Source: CAYMND01 sp964465065
Lineage (GTDB): Bacteria > Acidobacteriota > Aminicenantia > UBA2199
NCBI GenBank assembly: GCA_964465065.1
Contig: CAYXHZ010000016.1
Span: 1-56,027 of the forward strand
Reading direction: 5' to 3'
DNA length: 56,027 nt
Shown: piece by piece, positions 43,194 to 51,515 of the stretch
How positions within the stretch are numbered: the first letter of the stretch is position 1
How the letters are laid out: each line of letters opens with the position of its first letter
Made by a program: the position numbers and the translations under genes
Notes under the pieces: model-generated
Databases searched by the model: none
Seen by the model: only the letters and a program-made list of their open reading frames with translations
Told to the model about the DNA's origin: nothing

Positions 43194-44272
43194 TGCTCCG
43201 CACCACGGCCTTCCGCCTGCTCAACAACGATAAAGGCGGCTTGCCGCCGGTCCCCCTGCTGCTGTTGTCCGGCTATTACGAGTTCGTCGGCGAATGGCTG
43301 ATCGCCTGGGCGGCGCGGCATTTCTTAAGGGAAGTGAGCCCGCTCAACTGCCGGCGCATCTATCAGGACGGCGACGAGGCCTGTTCCTGGGCCGAACTGC
43401 TGGCCGAGGCCGGCAGCGCTTCCTTTTTCGTTCAGGAACGCAAACTGCTGGTCTACATCCTGCGCGACAAGGGCAAGGCCGTACCCGATGCCCAGGATCT
43501 GCAATTGCTGCTGGATTACGTGCAGGATCCCAACCCCAACACCCTGATCGTCGTCTACCTGTCCCTCGAGTTCAGTCCCGACGACTTCAAACTGTTCCGC
43601 AAGCAGAAGCTGGACGCCCTGGCCGCGAAATTGGAAGCCGGCAACCTGGCCTGGATCGATCTGGACCAGGCGGATTCCCGCGAGATCGAAACCTGGATCC
43701 GCTCCCAGGCCGAGGCCAGCCGGGTCAGACTGGGCGCGGTGGCCATGGCCCGGATGTTCGAGCTGTGGGCCGACGAACCGTTGCGCCTGCTGCCCCATGT
43801 GCCCAAAGTGCTGGCGTCGGCGGCTCCGGGGCAGGAAGTGGCCGTCGAGGATGTCGAAAAACTGGTGACCGGCATGACCACCCATTCGATCTGGGATCTG
43901 ATCGACGCCGTGGAAAAGCTGGATGTCCAGGGTTATATGTCGATCCTGAAGTACCTGGTCATCAACGGGGTCAAACCGCCGGTGATCGTCGGCACCCTGG
44001 TTACCCACTACAACAAGGTGCTCATGGCCAAACTGCTGCAGAAGAACCGGGTGGCCAACGCGGAAATCGGCCGCATCCTCAAGCAGCCGCCGTTCATCCT
44101 CAACCGATTTCTGCGCATGGTGCAGACAGTGTCCGACGCCCACCTGCGCCGCATCCTGCAGCTGCTCTACCAACTCGATTACGAGAGCAAGCAGGCCGGC
44201 GAAGCCAGTGCCCAGCTGCTGTTGGAGACCTTCATTCTGGAACTCAAGGTCATGAATTTGCCCAAGGGATGA
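43193..44272 (+). CDS. holA: DNA polymerase III delta subunit
   Basis: This 359-residue clamp-loader subunit opens the beta sliding clamp during replication. The N-terminal domain shows GYYEFVGEWLIAWAARHFL and SASFFVQERKLLVYI, typical of HolA; the C-terminal collar domain is helical (PPVIVGTLVTHYNKVLMAKL, LLYQLDYESKQAG). Sequence conservation is low, as usual for this family, but length and location after leuS-lptE fit. The ATG overlaps the preceding stop (TGATG). Confidence 0.9.
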   Translation: MLRTTAFRLLNNDKGGLPPVPLLLLSGYYEFVGEWLIAWAARHFLREVSPLNCRRIYQDGDEACSWAELLAEAGSASFFVQERKLLVYILRDKGKAVPDAQDLQLLLDYVQDPNPNTLIVVYLSLEFSPDDFKLFRKQKLDALAAKLEAGNLAWIDLDQADSREIETWIRSQAEASRVRLGAVAMARMFELWADEPLRLLPHVPKVLASAAPGQEVAVEDVEKLVTGMTTHSIWDLIDAVEKLDVQGYMSILKYLVINGVKPPVIVGTLVTHYNKVLMAKLLQKNRVANAEIGRILKQPPFILNRFLRMVQTVSDAHLRRILQLLYQLDYESKQAGEASAQLLLETFILELKVMNLPKG

Positions 44273-44289
44273 TTTTCCTGGGAAATGGC

Positions 44290-44319
44290 TTGACATGTCC
44301 GGTCCGTTTCGAGTACCAT
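44290..44319 (+). promoter_or_regulatory. Promoter of chemoreceptor gene
   Basis: Perfect TTGACA (44290-44295), 18 bp, TACCAT (44314-44319). The leader is about 35 bases and carries GGAGGA. Confidence 0.6.
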
Positions 44320-44360
44320 CACCTGGTTTTGCCCAAAATTTTATGGTATTTGGAGGAAAC

Positions 44361-45827
44361 ATGAAGCGCAGTCTCAAACTGAAAATCGTCGGACCGATTC
44401 TGGCCGGGTTTCTGGTGCTGATCATCGGCCTGATGTTCTGGGCCATATCGGTGTCCGGCCGGGCCATCGGGGCGATGGATCGCAACAAGGGACTGACGCT
44501 GGCCAAGGTGTCGGCGGAAGGGATGTGGAATTCCCTGCTGTTTCAGGACATCGAAGTGCTCAACTCCTCCCTTAAAAATCTGCTCAAGGACCCGGCCATG
44601 ACCGCCGCCGCCGTCTTCGACAAGGCCGACAAGCGCCTGGCCGGGGTCGGTCGGTTCGAAGAGTTGAAACCGTTCAGCAGCGACCGGGTCTACGGCGACG
44701 TGCTGGTGCGCAGCGACCGCCTGGCCGGAACGGACTGCAGTCTGTTCTCGACGGACGTCGTCAACCCGGAGAACCGGGAGGTGCTGGGCCGTCTGGTCAT
44801 GGCCGTTTCCGAGGAGGCCACCCGACAGGCCACGGCTTCGATCCGCCGCGCCATGCTCATCGGCGGTCTGATCGTCCTCCTGCTGATCGGAACCTGGTCT
44901 TTCCTGTTCATCGGCCGTCAGCTCAGGCCGCTGCACAGCGCCAACCGCCTGATGAGCGAGCTGTCGCAGGGGCAGGGCGACCTGCGCGTCCGTCTGGACG
45001 TGAAAACCCGCGACGAGGTCGGTGAACTGTCCGACAACTTCAACCGTTTCATGGTGGCCCTGGTGGAGATCATCACCCAGGTCAAGACGGCCAGCCATCA
45101 GCTCAACCAGGCCACCGAAGAAATCAGCAACGGCAGTTCCGACCTGGCCATGCGCACCAACGAACAGGCGGCCTCGATCACCCAGACCAACACCACCCTG
45201 GAGGGCTTCACCGCCATCGTCGCCCGCAACCACGAAAATTCGGAAGCCATCGGCGGTCGTCTCGAAGAATTCCGCTCCAAGGTGGAAGCCAACCGCGAAC
45301 TGATGGACAATGTCACCGGCACCATGAGCGTCATCAGCGACTCCAGCCGCCAGATAGACAAAATCGTCAACGTCATCAACGATATCAGCTTCCAGACCAA
45401 TCTCTTGGCTCTCAACGCCGCCGTGGAAGCGGCCCGGGCCGGGGATGCCGGACGCGGCTTCGCCGTCGTGGCCGCCGAGGTGCGCAACCTGGCGCAGAAG
45501 ACGGCCGAGTCCTCCAAATCCATCCAGACCATCGTCTCCGCGAACGTCAAATCGACCCAGAAGGGAATGGAACTGGTCCAGGAGACCTCGCGTTTCTTCG
45601 GCGAGATCGTGGACATGCTCCGACAGCTGGTGACGATGATCGGCGAGATCACCCACGGTTCCCGGGAGCAGAGCACCGGCATCGAACAGATCAACAGCGC
45701 CGTCGGTCAGCTGGAAAACGTCATCGGACAGAACAGCTACCTGGTCGAGCAGCTGACGGCCACGTCCCGGACGATGAAGGGTAACGCCGGTCAGCTGGAG
45801 GATCTGGTGAACCGCTTCGTCATCTAA
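44361..45827 (+). CDS. Methyl-accepting chemotaxis protein
   Basis: This 488-residue chemoreceptor has a first membrane helix (about 10-30), a small extracytoplasmic sensor domain (about 35-170), a second helix (AMLIGGLIVLLLIGTWSFLF, about 172-192), a HAMP domain (about 193-245) and a long signalling coiled coil. The hairpin tip is unmistakable: ISFQTNLLALNAAVEAARAG, then GFAVVAAEVRNLAQ. It would relay a ligand signal to CheA/CheW, or to a pilus-type Che pathway. No other che genes are in the window. The ATG at 44361 has GGAGG upstream; an earlier ATG at 44295 lies inside the promoter. Confidence 0.95.
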   Translation: MKRSLKLKIVGPILAGFLVLIIGLMFWAISVSGRAIGAMDRNKGLTLAKVSAEGMWNSLLFQDIEVLNSSLKNLLKDPAMTAAAVFDKADKRLAGVGRFEELKPFSSDRVYGDVLVRSDRLAGTDCSLFSTDVVNPENREVLGRLVMAVSEEATRQATASIRRAMLIGGLIVLLLIGTWSFLFIGRQLRPLHSANRLMSELSQGQGDLRVRLDVKTRDEVGELSDNFNRFMVALVEIITQVKTASHQLNQATEEISNGSSDLAMRTNEQAASITQTNTTLEGFTAIVARNHENSEAIGGRLEEFRSKVEANRELMDNVTGTMSVISDSSRQIDKIVNVINDISFQTNLLALNAAVEAARAGDAGRGFAVVAAEVRNLAQKTAESSKSIQTIVSANVKSTQKGMELVQETSRFFGEIVDMLRQLVTMIGEITHGSREQSTGIEQINSAVGQLENVIGQNSYLVEQLTATSRTMKGNAGQLEDLVNRFVI

Positions 45828-45842
45828 GGTATAATGGAGGCC

Positions 45843-47507
45843 ATGAACCCGGAACCGGAAAATCAGGTCTCCGCCCTGCTGCGACTCTTGCTCGATCCGG
45901 CCCAGTACGAACGGCCGCCGCTGCTGGTGTCCCGTCTGCGCGACCGCCTGACCGGGATGAACCGGGCCGACGGGCTGGCATTTCTGGAACGGGAACTGGG
46001 CAACCCGGATCGTTCTCTGCACACCCGTTCGGTGCTTCTGCAACTCGCCGGACAACTGGCCTGGCCGGAACTGCTGGATTGTCTGCGCTCCTTCATTTTG
46101 GCCGAGGTTCCGGTGCAGCTGGCCAAAGCGGCCCTGCGGGCATTGTCGGCCTGCCACAGCCTGGCCGCGTACCGTTTCTGCCGGGAACTGGCGGAAAAAT
46201 GCCAGCGGCCGGAGATCGTGCAAATGGCGCAGGACCAGATCGCGGTCCTGTGCCGGGAGGACCGCGCCATCCTGCATTTTCACAGTCTGCTGCTCGGAAG
46301 GCCGTCGCACCGCGATCCGTTTTCCGGTCTGGAGGCGCTGGCCGCTCGACTTGACCGGGAGGCCCGCGAGCTGCTGATTGCGCCGCTGCGGCTGCTGTGC
46401 GGTCCGGAGCTGGCGGTTCTGTCCCGGCTGGCCGGTCTGTGCGCCGATCCGCTGCTGGCCGGGTCCCTGCTGGACCGTCTGCAGAGCGACTGGGCCTACC
46501 TGCCCGCCGACACGCTCCAGGAGATGCTGCGGGCCCTGTGCCGCTGCGTCCGCTCCTCGCCGAAGGCCGAGCGTATCGGTCGGGTTCTGAGCGGACTGTT
46601 TCCGCAAAGCCGACCGGAGCTGCGCCGCTTCGTGCTCATCTGGAGTCTGCCGCTGCTCGATGTCCGGTCCAGAACGGAGCTGTACGAGTCCCTGTCGCAG
46701 TTGAGCGCCGCGGAGAAGACAGCCCTGCTGGAGGCGGCGAGCGCCGCCGATGCCCAGCGGCTGGCGCCGCAGCTGCTGGACGGACTGGAGTGGGAGACGG
46801 ACCAGACTCTGCTGGAACTCTACGCCGCCTGGCTGCTCGAACACGGTTACGCCCGGGCCTGCCTGGACCGTCTCGACCGCCTGCAGGGGGACCGCTCCAA
46901 GTTGTTGCTGCGCGCGCTCTGCGCCGGCGACTGCCGTGACTTTCACCGCCAGCTGTTGCCCTACTTTCATGCCGGCAGCGATGACGAGCTGCTGGTCAGC
47001 CTGGCCGCCGGCCTGTTGAAAACGGCCGATCGGGCTGCGGCCCGACGGGCCTGGGAACTGCTGCAGGGCGGCGTGCCGCCGGCGGTGCAATCGGCGCTGA
47101 TCCGGCACCTTCCCCACTGGTTTCCGCTGGCCGCTGTCCCGCTCGAGCGTCTTTTCGCCGTCTGCCGGACCATGCCCGGCCTGCAGGGGGAATGGCTGGT
47201 CGCCTGCGCCAAGCTGTTGGAGACGAACCGGGACGAAGATTTCCGCCGCCGGATCCTGGACGGGGTGATGGTGCTCTTCGAGGATCAGGCCGATGCCGAC
47301 CCGCTCCCGTTCATCGATTTTTTACGCCGTTACCCGTTCGGCAACGAGGAGGAACGGCGTTTGGTCTGCGAGGAATTGCAGCTCATGATCAACACCCTGC
47401 TGCGCGTTTCGGCCAACCCGGCCTACGGGCGCATGCTGGCCGAGTTGCTGCGGGAGTTGGAGCGGAAGGGGCAGGGGGGGAAGGTTGAGAAAGTTGAGAA
47501 GGTTTAG
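45843..47507 (+). CDS. Helical-repeat protein of unknown function
   Basis: This 554-residue cytoplasmic protein is almost entirely leucine-rich helices (for example LRSFILAEVPVQLAKAALRA and RVLSGLFPQSRPELRRFVLI), suggesting HEAT-like alpha-alpha repeats. No catalytic motif is seen; a scaffold role is plausible. The start follows GGAGG at 45836-45840, and a TATAAT at 45830-45835 may also give it its own promoter. The C-terminus runs into a 9-bp tandem repeat encoding Lys-Val-Glu units, and the stop codon is a one-base variant inside that repeat. Confidence 0.7.
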   Translation: MNPEPENQVSALLRLLLDPAQYERPPLLVSRLRDRLTGMNRADGLAFLERELGNPDRSLHTRSVLLQLAGQLAWPELLDCLRSFILAEVPVQLAKAALRALSACHSLAAYRFCRELAEKCQRPEIVQMAQDQIAVLCREDRAILHFHSLLLGRPSHRDPFSGLEALAARLDREARELLIAPLRLLCGPELAVLSRLAGLCADPLLAGSLLDRLQSDWAYLPADTLQEMLRALCRCVRSSPKAERIGRVLSGLFPQSRPELRRFVLIWSLPLLDVRSRTELYESLSQLSAAEKTALLEAASAADAQRLAPQLLDGLEWETDQTLLELYAAWLLEHGYARACLDRLDRLQGDRSKLLLRALCAGDCRDFHRQLLPYFHAGSDDELLVSLAAGLLKTADRAAARRAWELLQGGVPPAVQSALIRHLPHWFPLAAVPLERLFAVCRTMPGLQGEWLVACAKLLETNRDEDFRRRILDGVMVLFEDQADADPLPFIDFLRRYPFGNEEERRLVCEELQLMINTLLRVSANPAYGRMLAELLRELERKGQGGKVEKVEKV

Positions 47508-47516
47508 AAGGTTGAG
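47481..47516 (+). repeat. Four 9-bp tandem repeats across a stop codon
   Basis: Units are AAGGTTGAG, AAAGTTGAG, AAGGTTTAG and AAGGTTGAG. The third unit's G to T change makes the TAG that ends the helical-repeat protein. Changes in unit number would keep the reading frame. Confidence 0.8.
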
Positions 47517-47520
47517 AGAA

Positions 47521-48144
47521 ATGGACTGTTTACGGCACACGCATCACGGCCCACGCTTCCCAGGCCTGTGCCTCCTCGTTTTGCTGCTGCTGGGCGGTTG
47601 CGCCTGCCTGTCCATTCCCAAACCCCGTCCGGGCGGTCCGGAGGCGGCCGGTTACCACGATCTGGTCATCCGCGCCCGCCGGCAGATCGACGGCAGGATG
47701 AAGGGCGGACGGGTCATGGTCAAAATCCGCGAACGGCAGGGCATGATCCTGTTTCTGAGTCCCCTCAACCAGGTGGTCCTGAAGCTGGAAGTCGAAGACG
47801 GGGCGGCCACCCTGTTCAGTCCCCGGCGCAAGGCCTACTGGCAGGGAGCGGTCGGCGACATGATGGCTGCGCTCTGGGACCTGCCGCTGGACTGGAACGA
47901 ACTGTCGACCCTGCTGCTGCAGGGCCGGCTGCCGCCGCAGCGCCCCGAACTCGGCGAATTGACGATCCGCCGCGGCCAGGGGGCGGATTGGCAGGAGGCC
48001 GAACTGGACGGCCCGCTCGGCCGCTGGCAGCTGACGGTTCTGCAGCGGTCGTTCCGGAGGCAGGCTCTGCCCCGGCGTCAGGAGTATTCGGACTGGCTCA
48101 GACTGGATCTGGCCGAGTTGGTGAACGATGAGCGCCCCGACTGA
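47521..48144 (+). CDS. Outer-membrane lipoprotein, probably LolB-like
   Basis: This 207-residue lipoprotein has signal sequence and lipobox LLLLGGCACL (Cys at about 27). The body is strand-rich (GGRVMVKIRERQGMILFLSP, VVLKLEVEDGAATLFSPRRK), as in LolB/LolA-fold proteins; a DUF4292-type protein is an alternative. LolB places lipoproteins in the outer membrane. The gene order lolB-ispE-prs, known from other Gram-negatives, supports the guess. The ATG at 47521 is preferred to an in-frame TTG inside the tandem repeat. It overlaps ispE by 17 bases, so the two are co-translated. Confidence 0.65.
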   Translation: MDCLRHTHHGPRFPGLCLLVLLLLGGCACLSIPKPRPGGPEAAGYHDLVIRARRQIDGRMKGGRVMVKIRERQGMILFLSPLNQVVLKLEVEDGAATLFSPRRKAYWQGAVGDMMAALWDLPLDWNELSTLLLQGRLPPQRPELGELTIRRGQGADWQEAELDGPLGRWQLTVLQRSFRRQALPRRQEYSDWLRLDLAELVNDERPD

Positions 48145-48997
48145 AATTCACAGTTCGGCCAAGGTCAACCTTGGCCTGATCATCACCGGCCGGCGGCCGG
48201 ACGGCTATCACCTGCTGCGCTCCGTGTTTCAGACCATCGACTGGTACGACGACCTGCGCATCGAGACCCGGCCGGGGCGGGGCAGTCTGGAACTGGCCGG
48301 CGACCTGCCGACCGTGCCCTGGGACGAGCGGAATATCCTGCACCGCACCTACCGGAGCCTGCACGAACGCTTCGCCTGTCTGGATTCGCTGCGCCTGACC
48401 GTCCGCAAGACGATTCCGCCCGGGGCCGGTCTGGGCGGCGGCAGTGGCAACGCCGGCGCCTTTTTCCGTTTTCTGTGCCGACGCTTCGGGCTGGACCTGA
48501 CGACCGATGCGGCCATCGGGCTGGCCATGTCTCTGGGGGCCGACGTGCCCTTTTTTCTGCAGGGGGGTACGGCACTGGTCGAAGGGATCGGCGAGAAGGT
48601 CCAGGCGCTGGCGGACCTGGACATGCCGCCCTTCCTGGCCCTGACCCCGGAGATCGAAGTCTCCACCGCCCGGGTTTTTTCGCAGTTCAGCTTGACAAAT
48701 CGGACGTCTGACAGTACAATAGAAACCTTTTTACGCACCGCTGATCCATCATGTCTGGTCAACCAGCTGATGCCGGTCACCGTTCGTCTATATCCTCAGA
48801 TCCAGGCTGCGGAGGCGGATATGCGGCAGGCAGGCTGCCAGGTTGTGCTGATGAGCGGAAGCGGTTCGACGCTGCTCGGATTTACCGGCGGCCGTGCTGA
48901 CGGACCGGATTGCGAATGGCTGAAAAAAAGGTATCGACAAGTGCGATGGTGCTGCGGGACCCGCCGTTCCCAGTACCTGGACCGTATTGGGGCGTAG
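48128..48997 (+). CDS. ispE: 4-diphosphocytidyl-2-C-methyl-D-erythritol kinase
   Basis: This 289-residue GHMP kinase phosphorylates CDP-methylerythritol in the non-mevalonate isoprenoid pathway. Signatures are SSAKVNLGLIITGRRPDGYH with the catalytic Lys, the ATP loop PPGAGLGGGSGNAG, GADVPFFLQGGTALVEGIGE with the catalytic Asp, and VVLMSGSGSTLLG. Its start lies inside the lolB-like gene. Unusually, its last ten bases, including the stop codon, lie inside the tRNA-Gln gene, and a strong promoter for that tRNA lies within its coding sequence. Confidence 0.95.
   Translation: MSAPTEIHSSAKVNLGLIITGRRPDGYHLLRSVFQTIDWYDDLRIETRPGRGSLELAGDLPTVPWDERNILHRTYRSLHERFACLDSLRLTVRKTIPPGAGLGGGSGNAGAFFRFLCRRFGLDLTTDAAIGLAMSLGADVPFFLQGGTALVEGIGEKVQALADLDMPPFLALTPEIEVSTARVFSQFSLTNRTSDSTIETFLRTADPSCLVNQLMPVTVRLYPQIQAAEADMRQAGCQVVLMSGSGSTLLGFTGGRADGPDCEWLKKRYRQVRWCCGTRRSQYLDRIGA
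48692..48720 (+). promoter_or_regulatory. Strong promoter inside ispE
   Basis: Perfect TTGACA (48692-48697), 17 bp, TACAAT (48715-48720). It would drive tRNA-Gln, prs and rplY independently of the upstream operon, with a leader of about 260 bases. Confidence 0.7.
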
Positions 48998-49061
48998 CCA
49001 AGCGGTAAGGCATCGGTCTTTGGCACCGACATTTTCGGAGGTTCGAATCCTCCCGCCCCAG
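48988..49061 (+). tRNA. tRNA-Gln (anticodon TTG)
   Basis: The acceptor arms TGGGGCG and CGCCCCA pair over seven bases. The D arm GCC...GGC, anticodon stem TCGGT/ACCGA with loop CTTTGGC (anticodon TTG), and T arm GGAGGTTCGAATCCTCC are all intact. The discriminator is G, and CCA is not encoded. The first ten bases overlap the end of ispE. A run of five Ts follows. Confidence 0.95.
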
Positions 49062-49074
49062 TTTTTAGGATGGC

Positions 49075-50025
49075 ATGAGCATGAACGAAGAAAAATTTTT
49101 GATCTTCTCGGGGTCTTCCAACCTGCCGTTGGCTCAGCAGATTTCCGCCTACCTGGACCGGCCCCTGGGCCAGGCCGCCATGGGCGTGTTCTCCGACGGT
49201 GAAATCCGCTTTCAGAGTCATGAGAATGTCCGCGGCTCCGATGTCTTCGTCGTCCAGTCCATGACCACCGACATCAATTTCCACATCATGCAGCTGCTGA
49301 TCATGGCCGACGCCTTCAAGCGGGCTTCGGCCAACCGCATCACCGCTGTCGTCCCTTATTACGCCTACGCCCGCCAGGACCGCAAAGACCGTCCCCGCGT
49401 GCCCATCTCGGCCCGGCTGCTGGCCGACCTGCTGCAGACCGCCGGCTACACCCGGGTGCTGGCCATCGACCTGCACGCCAACCAGATCCAGGGCTTTTTC
49501 AACATCCCGGTGGACAACCTGATGGCCCTGCCGATCTTCATCCCGCACTTTGCGGCCATGAAGCTGGACAACCTGGTCGTCGTTTCCCCCGACGCCGGCG
49601 GCGTCGAACGGGCGCGCGCCTTTTCCCGCAAGCTGAACGCCGGTCTGGCCATAGCCGACAAACGCCGCGCCGAGGCCAACGTGGCCGAGATCATGCACAT
49701 CATCGGCGAGGTCGACGGCAAAACCTGCCTGATCGTCGACGACATCATCGATACGGCCGGCACGTTGTGCGAGACGGTCAAGGCCCTCAAGAAACACGGC
49801 GCGGGCAAGGTTTACGCCGCCTGCACCCACGGTATCTTCTCGGGCAAGGCCATCGAGCGTCTCGGCCAGACTCCGATCGAGAAGGTCTACACCACCGACA
49901 CCGTGCCCCTGCTCGGCGACAAGAAAGACTGTGCGAAAATCGAAGTTCTGTCGGTGGCCAAGCTGTTCGCCGACGCCATCAACAGCATACACAGGGAGAC
50001 TTCGGTCTCGACACTATTCGTTTAA
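49075..50025 (+). CDS. prs: Ribose-phosphate pyrophosphokinase
   Basis: This 316-residue enzyme makes PRPP from ribose-5-phosphate and ATP for nucleotide, His and Trp synthesis. Conserved sites include FSDGEIRF, PYYAYARQDRK (ATP loop), the metal-binding AIDLHANQIQGFF, VVSPDAGGVERA with RRAEAN, and the PRPP-binding loop CLIVDDIIDTAGT. The length matches the family. The start at 49075 is followed by a second ATG two codons later; AGGA lies before it. It is 13 bases after tRNA-Gln and 20 bases before rplY, so these are probably co-transcribed. Confidence 0.97.
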   Translation: MSMNEEKFLIFSGSSNLPLAQQISAYLDRPLGQAAMGVFSDGEIRFQSHENVRGSDVFVVQSMTTDINFHIMQLLIMADAFKRASANRITAVVPYYAYARQDRKDRPRVPISARLLADLLQTAGYTRVLAIDLHANQIQGFFNIPVDNLMALPIFIPHFAAMKLDNLVVVSPDAGGVERARAFSRKLNAGLAIADKRRAEANVAEIMHIIGEVDGKTCLIVDDIIDTAGTLCETVKALKKHGAGKVYAACTHGIFSGKAIERLGQTPIEKVYTTDTVPLLGDKKDCAKIEVLSVAKLFADAINSIHRETSVSTLFV

Positions 50026-50045
50026 CGTTTCTTAAGAGGTGAAAT

Positions 50046-50708
50046 ATGGATAATGCGTTGCTCATTCAAGCCGAGTCAAGGCATGAGATCAGCAAGAAGC
50101 TGAATAAGAGTCTGCGGCGGTCCAAGAAGATGCCGGCCATCATCTACGGCGGCCAGGAAGATGCTTTGGCCATCGCCATCACTCAGGAAGACATGAAGCG
50201 GATCCTCAAGTCCGAGAAAGGGGAGAACACCCTGCTGTCCATCCAGCGCGAGGGGCACAGCGTGGACGCCATGCTCAAGGACATCCAGTACGACCATCTG
50301 ACCGACCGGGTCATCCATGTCGATTTCGTGCGCGTCGATGTCAACCGTGCGGTTGTCGTCAACGTGCCCATTCATGTGACCGGCGAGGCCTACGGCGTCA
50401 AGAACGAGGACGGTTTCTTCGAGGTCGTCAACCGCGAAGTCCGTATCCAGTGTCTGCCGGCGGCCATTCCCAACGCGGTCAGCGTCGACATCAGCGATCT
50501 GCATCTCAACCAGTCGATCAAGTACGGAGACCTCAAGCTGGGTGACGATATCCGTTGCATGTCCGATCCCCATATGGTGATCTGTATGGTCACCAACAAG
50601 TACGAGGAAGAAGCCAAGGCGGCCGAACCTGCCGCCGAGACTGCCGAAGCGGCTCCGGCTGCGGCTGCGGCCGCCACCCCGGCTGCGGCTCCGGCGGCGA
50701 AGGCATAA
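50046..50708 (+). CDS. rplY: 50S ribosomal protein L25 (Ctc form)
   Basis: This 220-residue protein binds 5S rRNA. The N-terminal L25 domain has SLRRSKKMPAIIYGGQEDAL and DIQYDHLTDRVIHVDFVRVD; the C-terminal TL5/Ctc beta domain follows (NVPIHVTGEAYGVKNEDGFF), and the protein ends in an Ala/Pro-rich tail of about 30 residues (after residue 190). prs-rplY is a standard pair. AAGAGGTG precedes the ATG. Peptidyl-tRNA hydrolase (pth), which often follows rplY, is absent here. Confidence 0.96.
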   Translation: MDNALLIQAESRHEISKKLNKSLRRSKKMPAIIYGGQEDALAIAITQEDMKRILKSEKGENTLLSIQREGHSVDAMLKDIQYDHLTDRVIHVDFVRVDVNRAVVVNVPIHVTGEAYGVKNEDGFFEVVNREVRIQCLPAAIPNAVSVDISDLHLNQSIKYGDLKLGDDIRCMSDPHMVICMVTNKYEEEAKAAEPAAETAEAAPAAAAAATPAAAPAAKA

Positions 50709-50721
50709 CATATCACTCCTT

Positions 50722-50755
50722 GCCCCCGGTAAGCCTGAACTGAAAAATCGGGGGC
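50722..50755 (+). promoter_or_regulatory. Hairpin in rpsF leader
   Basis: GCCCCCG (50722-50728) pairs with CGGGGGC (50749-50755) around a 20-base loop, ending 24 bases before rpsF. It may be a terminator relic after rplY or a regulatory leader. S6:S18 is known to bind an rpsF leader structure in many bacteria, but the fit to that motif was not checked in detail. Confidence 0.45.
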
Positions 50756-50779
50756 TGGAAGTCCATAAGGAGGCTTTAC

Positions 50780-51217
50780 ATGAAGCGTCAATTTGAGATC
50801 GGGTTCATCATTACGCCCGATATCACGGAAGAAGAGGCCGAGGCCGTCGTGCAGGGCGTCATGCAGCTGCTCGAAAAAGCCCAGGCCAATGTGGAAAAGG
50901 TCGACAACTGGGGACGGAAACGTCTCGCCTACCCGATCGAGAAGCACCAGGAAGGCGTGTACGTCTTCATCAAGGCGGAGATGGAGGCCAACGAAGTCGG
51001 CGCCATCGAACGTCGTCTCAAACTCAACGAGAAGGTGATCCGTTTTCTCATTCTCAGACTCGACGACAAACTGCAGAAGACCAACAAGCTGGTCAAGAAA
51101 TGGACCCGCAACGACCGTTTGGCCGCCAAACGTCATGCCGACGAGCAGGAGAGCGGAGGCGAGGGCGCCGCAAGCGGAGAGGAATCGGATTTGACGGAGG
51201 AAGAAAATGAGGAATAA
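50780..51217 (+). CDS. rpsF: 30S ribosomal protein S6
   Basis: This 145-residue protein of the small-subunit platform has the ferredoxin-like S6 fold (FEIGFIITPDITEEEAEAVV, NWGRKRLAYPIEKHQEGVYV, IERRLKLNEKVIRFLILRLD). The C-terminus is extended by about 45 residues, Lys-rich and then very acidic (ESDLTEEENEE). A strong AAGGAGG site lies before the ATG. It overlaps rpsR by 11 bases; S6 and S18 bind each other in the ribosome. Confidence 0.97.
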   Translation: MKRQFEIGFIITPDITEEEAEAVVQGVMQLLEKAQANVEKVDNWGRKRLAYPIEKHQEGVYVFIKAEMEANEVGAIERRLKLNEKVIRFLILRLDDKLQKTNKLVKKWTRNDRLAAKRHADEQESGGEGAASGEESDLTEEENEE

Positions 51218-51506
51218 CAGCAGTGGCGCCGGTCCGGCCAGAAGAGAGGGTCCGGGTCAGGGTGGTCAGGGACAGGGCCAGAAAAAATTCTATTTCTCCC
51301 GTCGCAAGTTCTGCCATTTCTGCAAGGATCGCATTCAGTTCATCGACTACAAGAACGCCAAGGTGCTGGAGCGCTACGTGCTCGAGACCGGCAAGATTCT
51401 GCCCGCCCGGGTCAGCGGCGCCTGCCGCTACCACCAGAAGCAGCTGGCCAAAGCCATCAAGTGGGCCCGTCACATGGGGCTGATGCGCTTTACCGAAGGG
51501 CAGTAG
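51207..51506 (+). CDS. rpsR: 30S ribosomal protein S18
   Basis: This 99-residue protein shows the S18 core FCHFCKDRIQFIDYKNAKVL, LERYVLETGKILPARVSGAC and YHQKQLAKAIKWARHMGLM. FCHFCK contributes Cys-x2-Cys, with a later Cys and His, as in zinc-type (C+) S18. The first 25 residues are Gly/Gln-rich and probably disordered. Its start lies inside rpsF, ensuring balanced synthesis. Confidence 0.97.
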   Translation: MRNNSSGAGPARREGPGQGGQGQGQKKFYFSRRKFCHFCKDRIQFIDYKNAKVLERYVLETGKILPARVSGACRYHQKQLAKAIKWARHMGLMRFTEGQ

Positions 51507-51515
51507 AGGTGAAGC

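Noticed and set aside
44319..47117. A 932-codon open frame on the minus strand
   Set aside because: Antisense to the chemoreceptor and helical-repeat genes; composition and lack of motifs mark it as a shadow.
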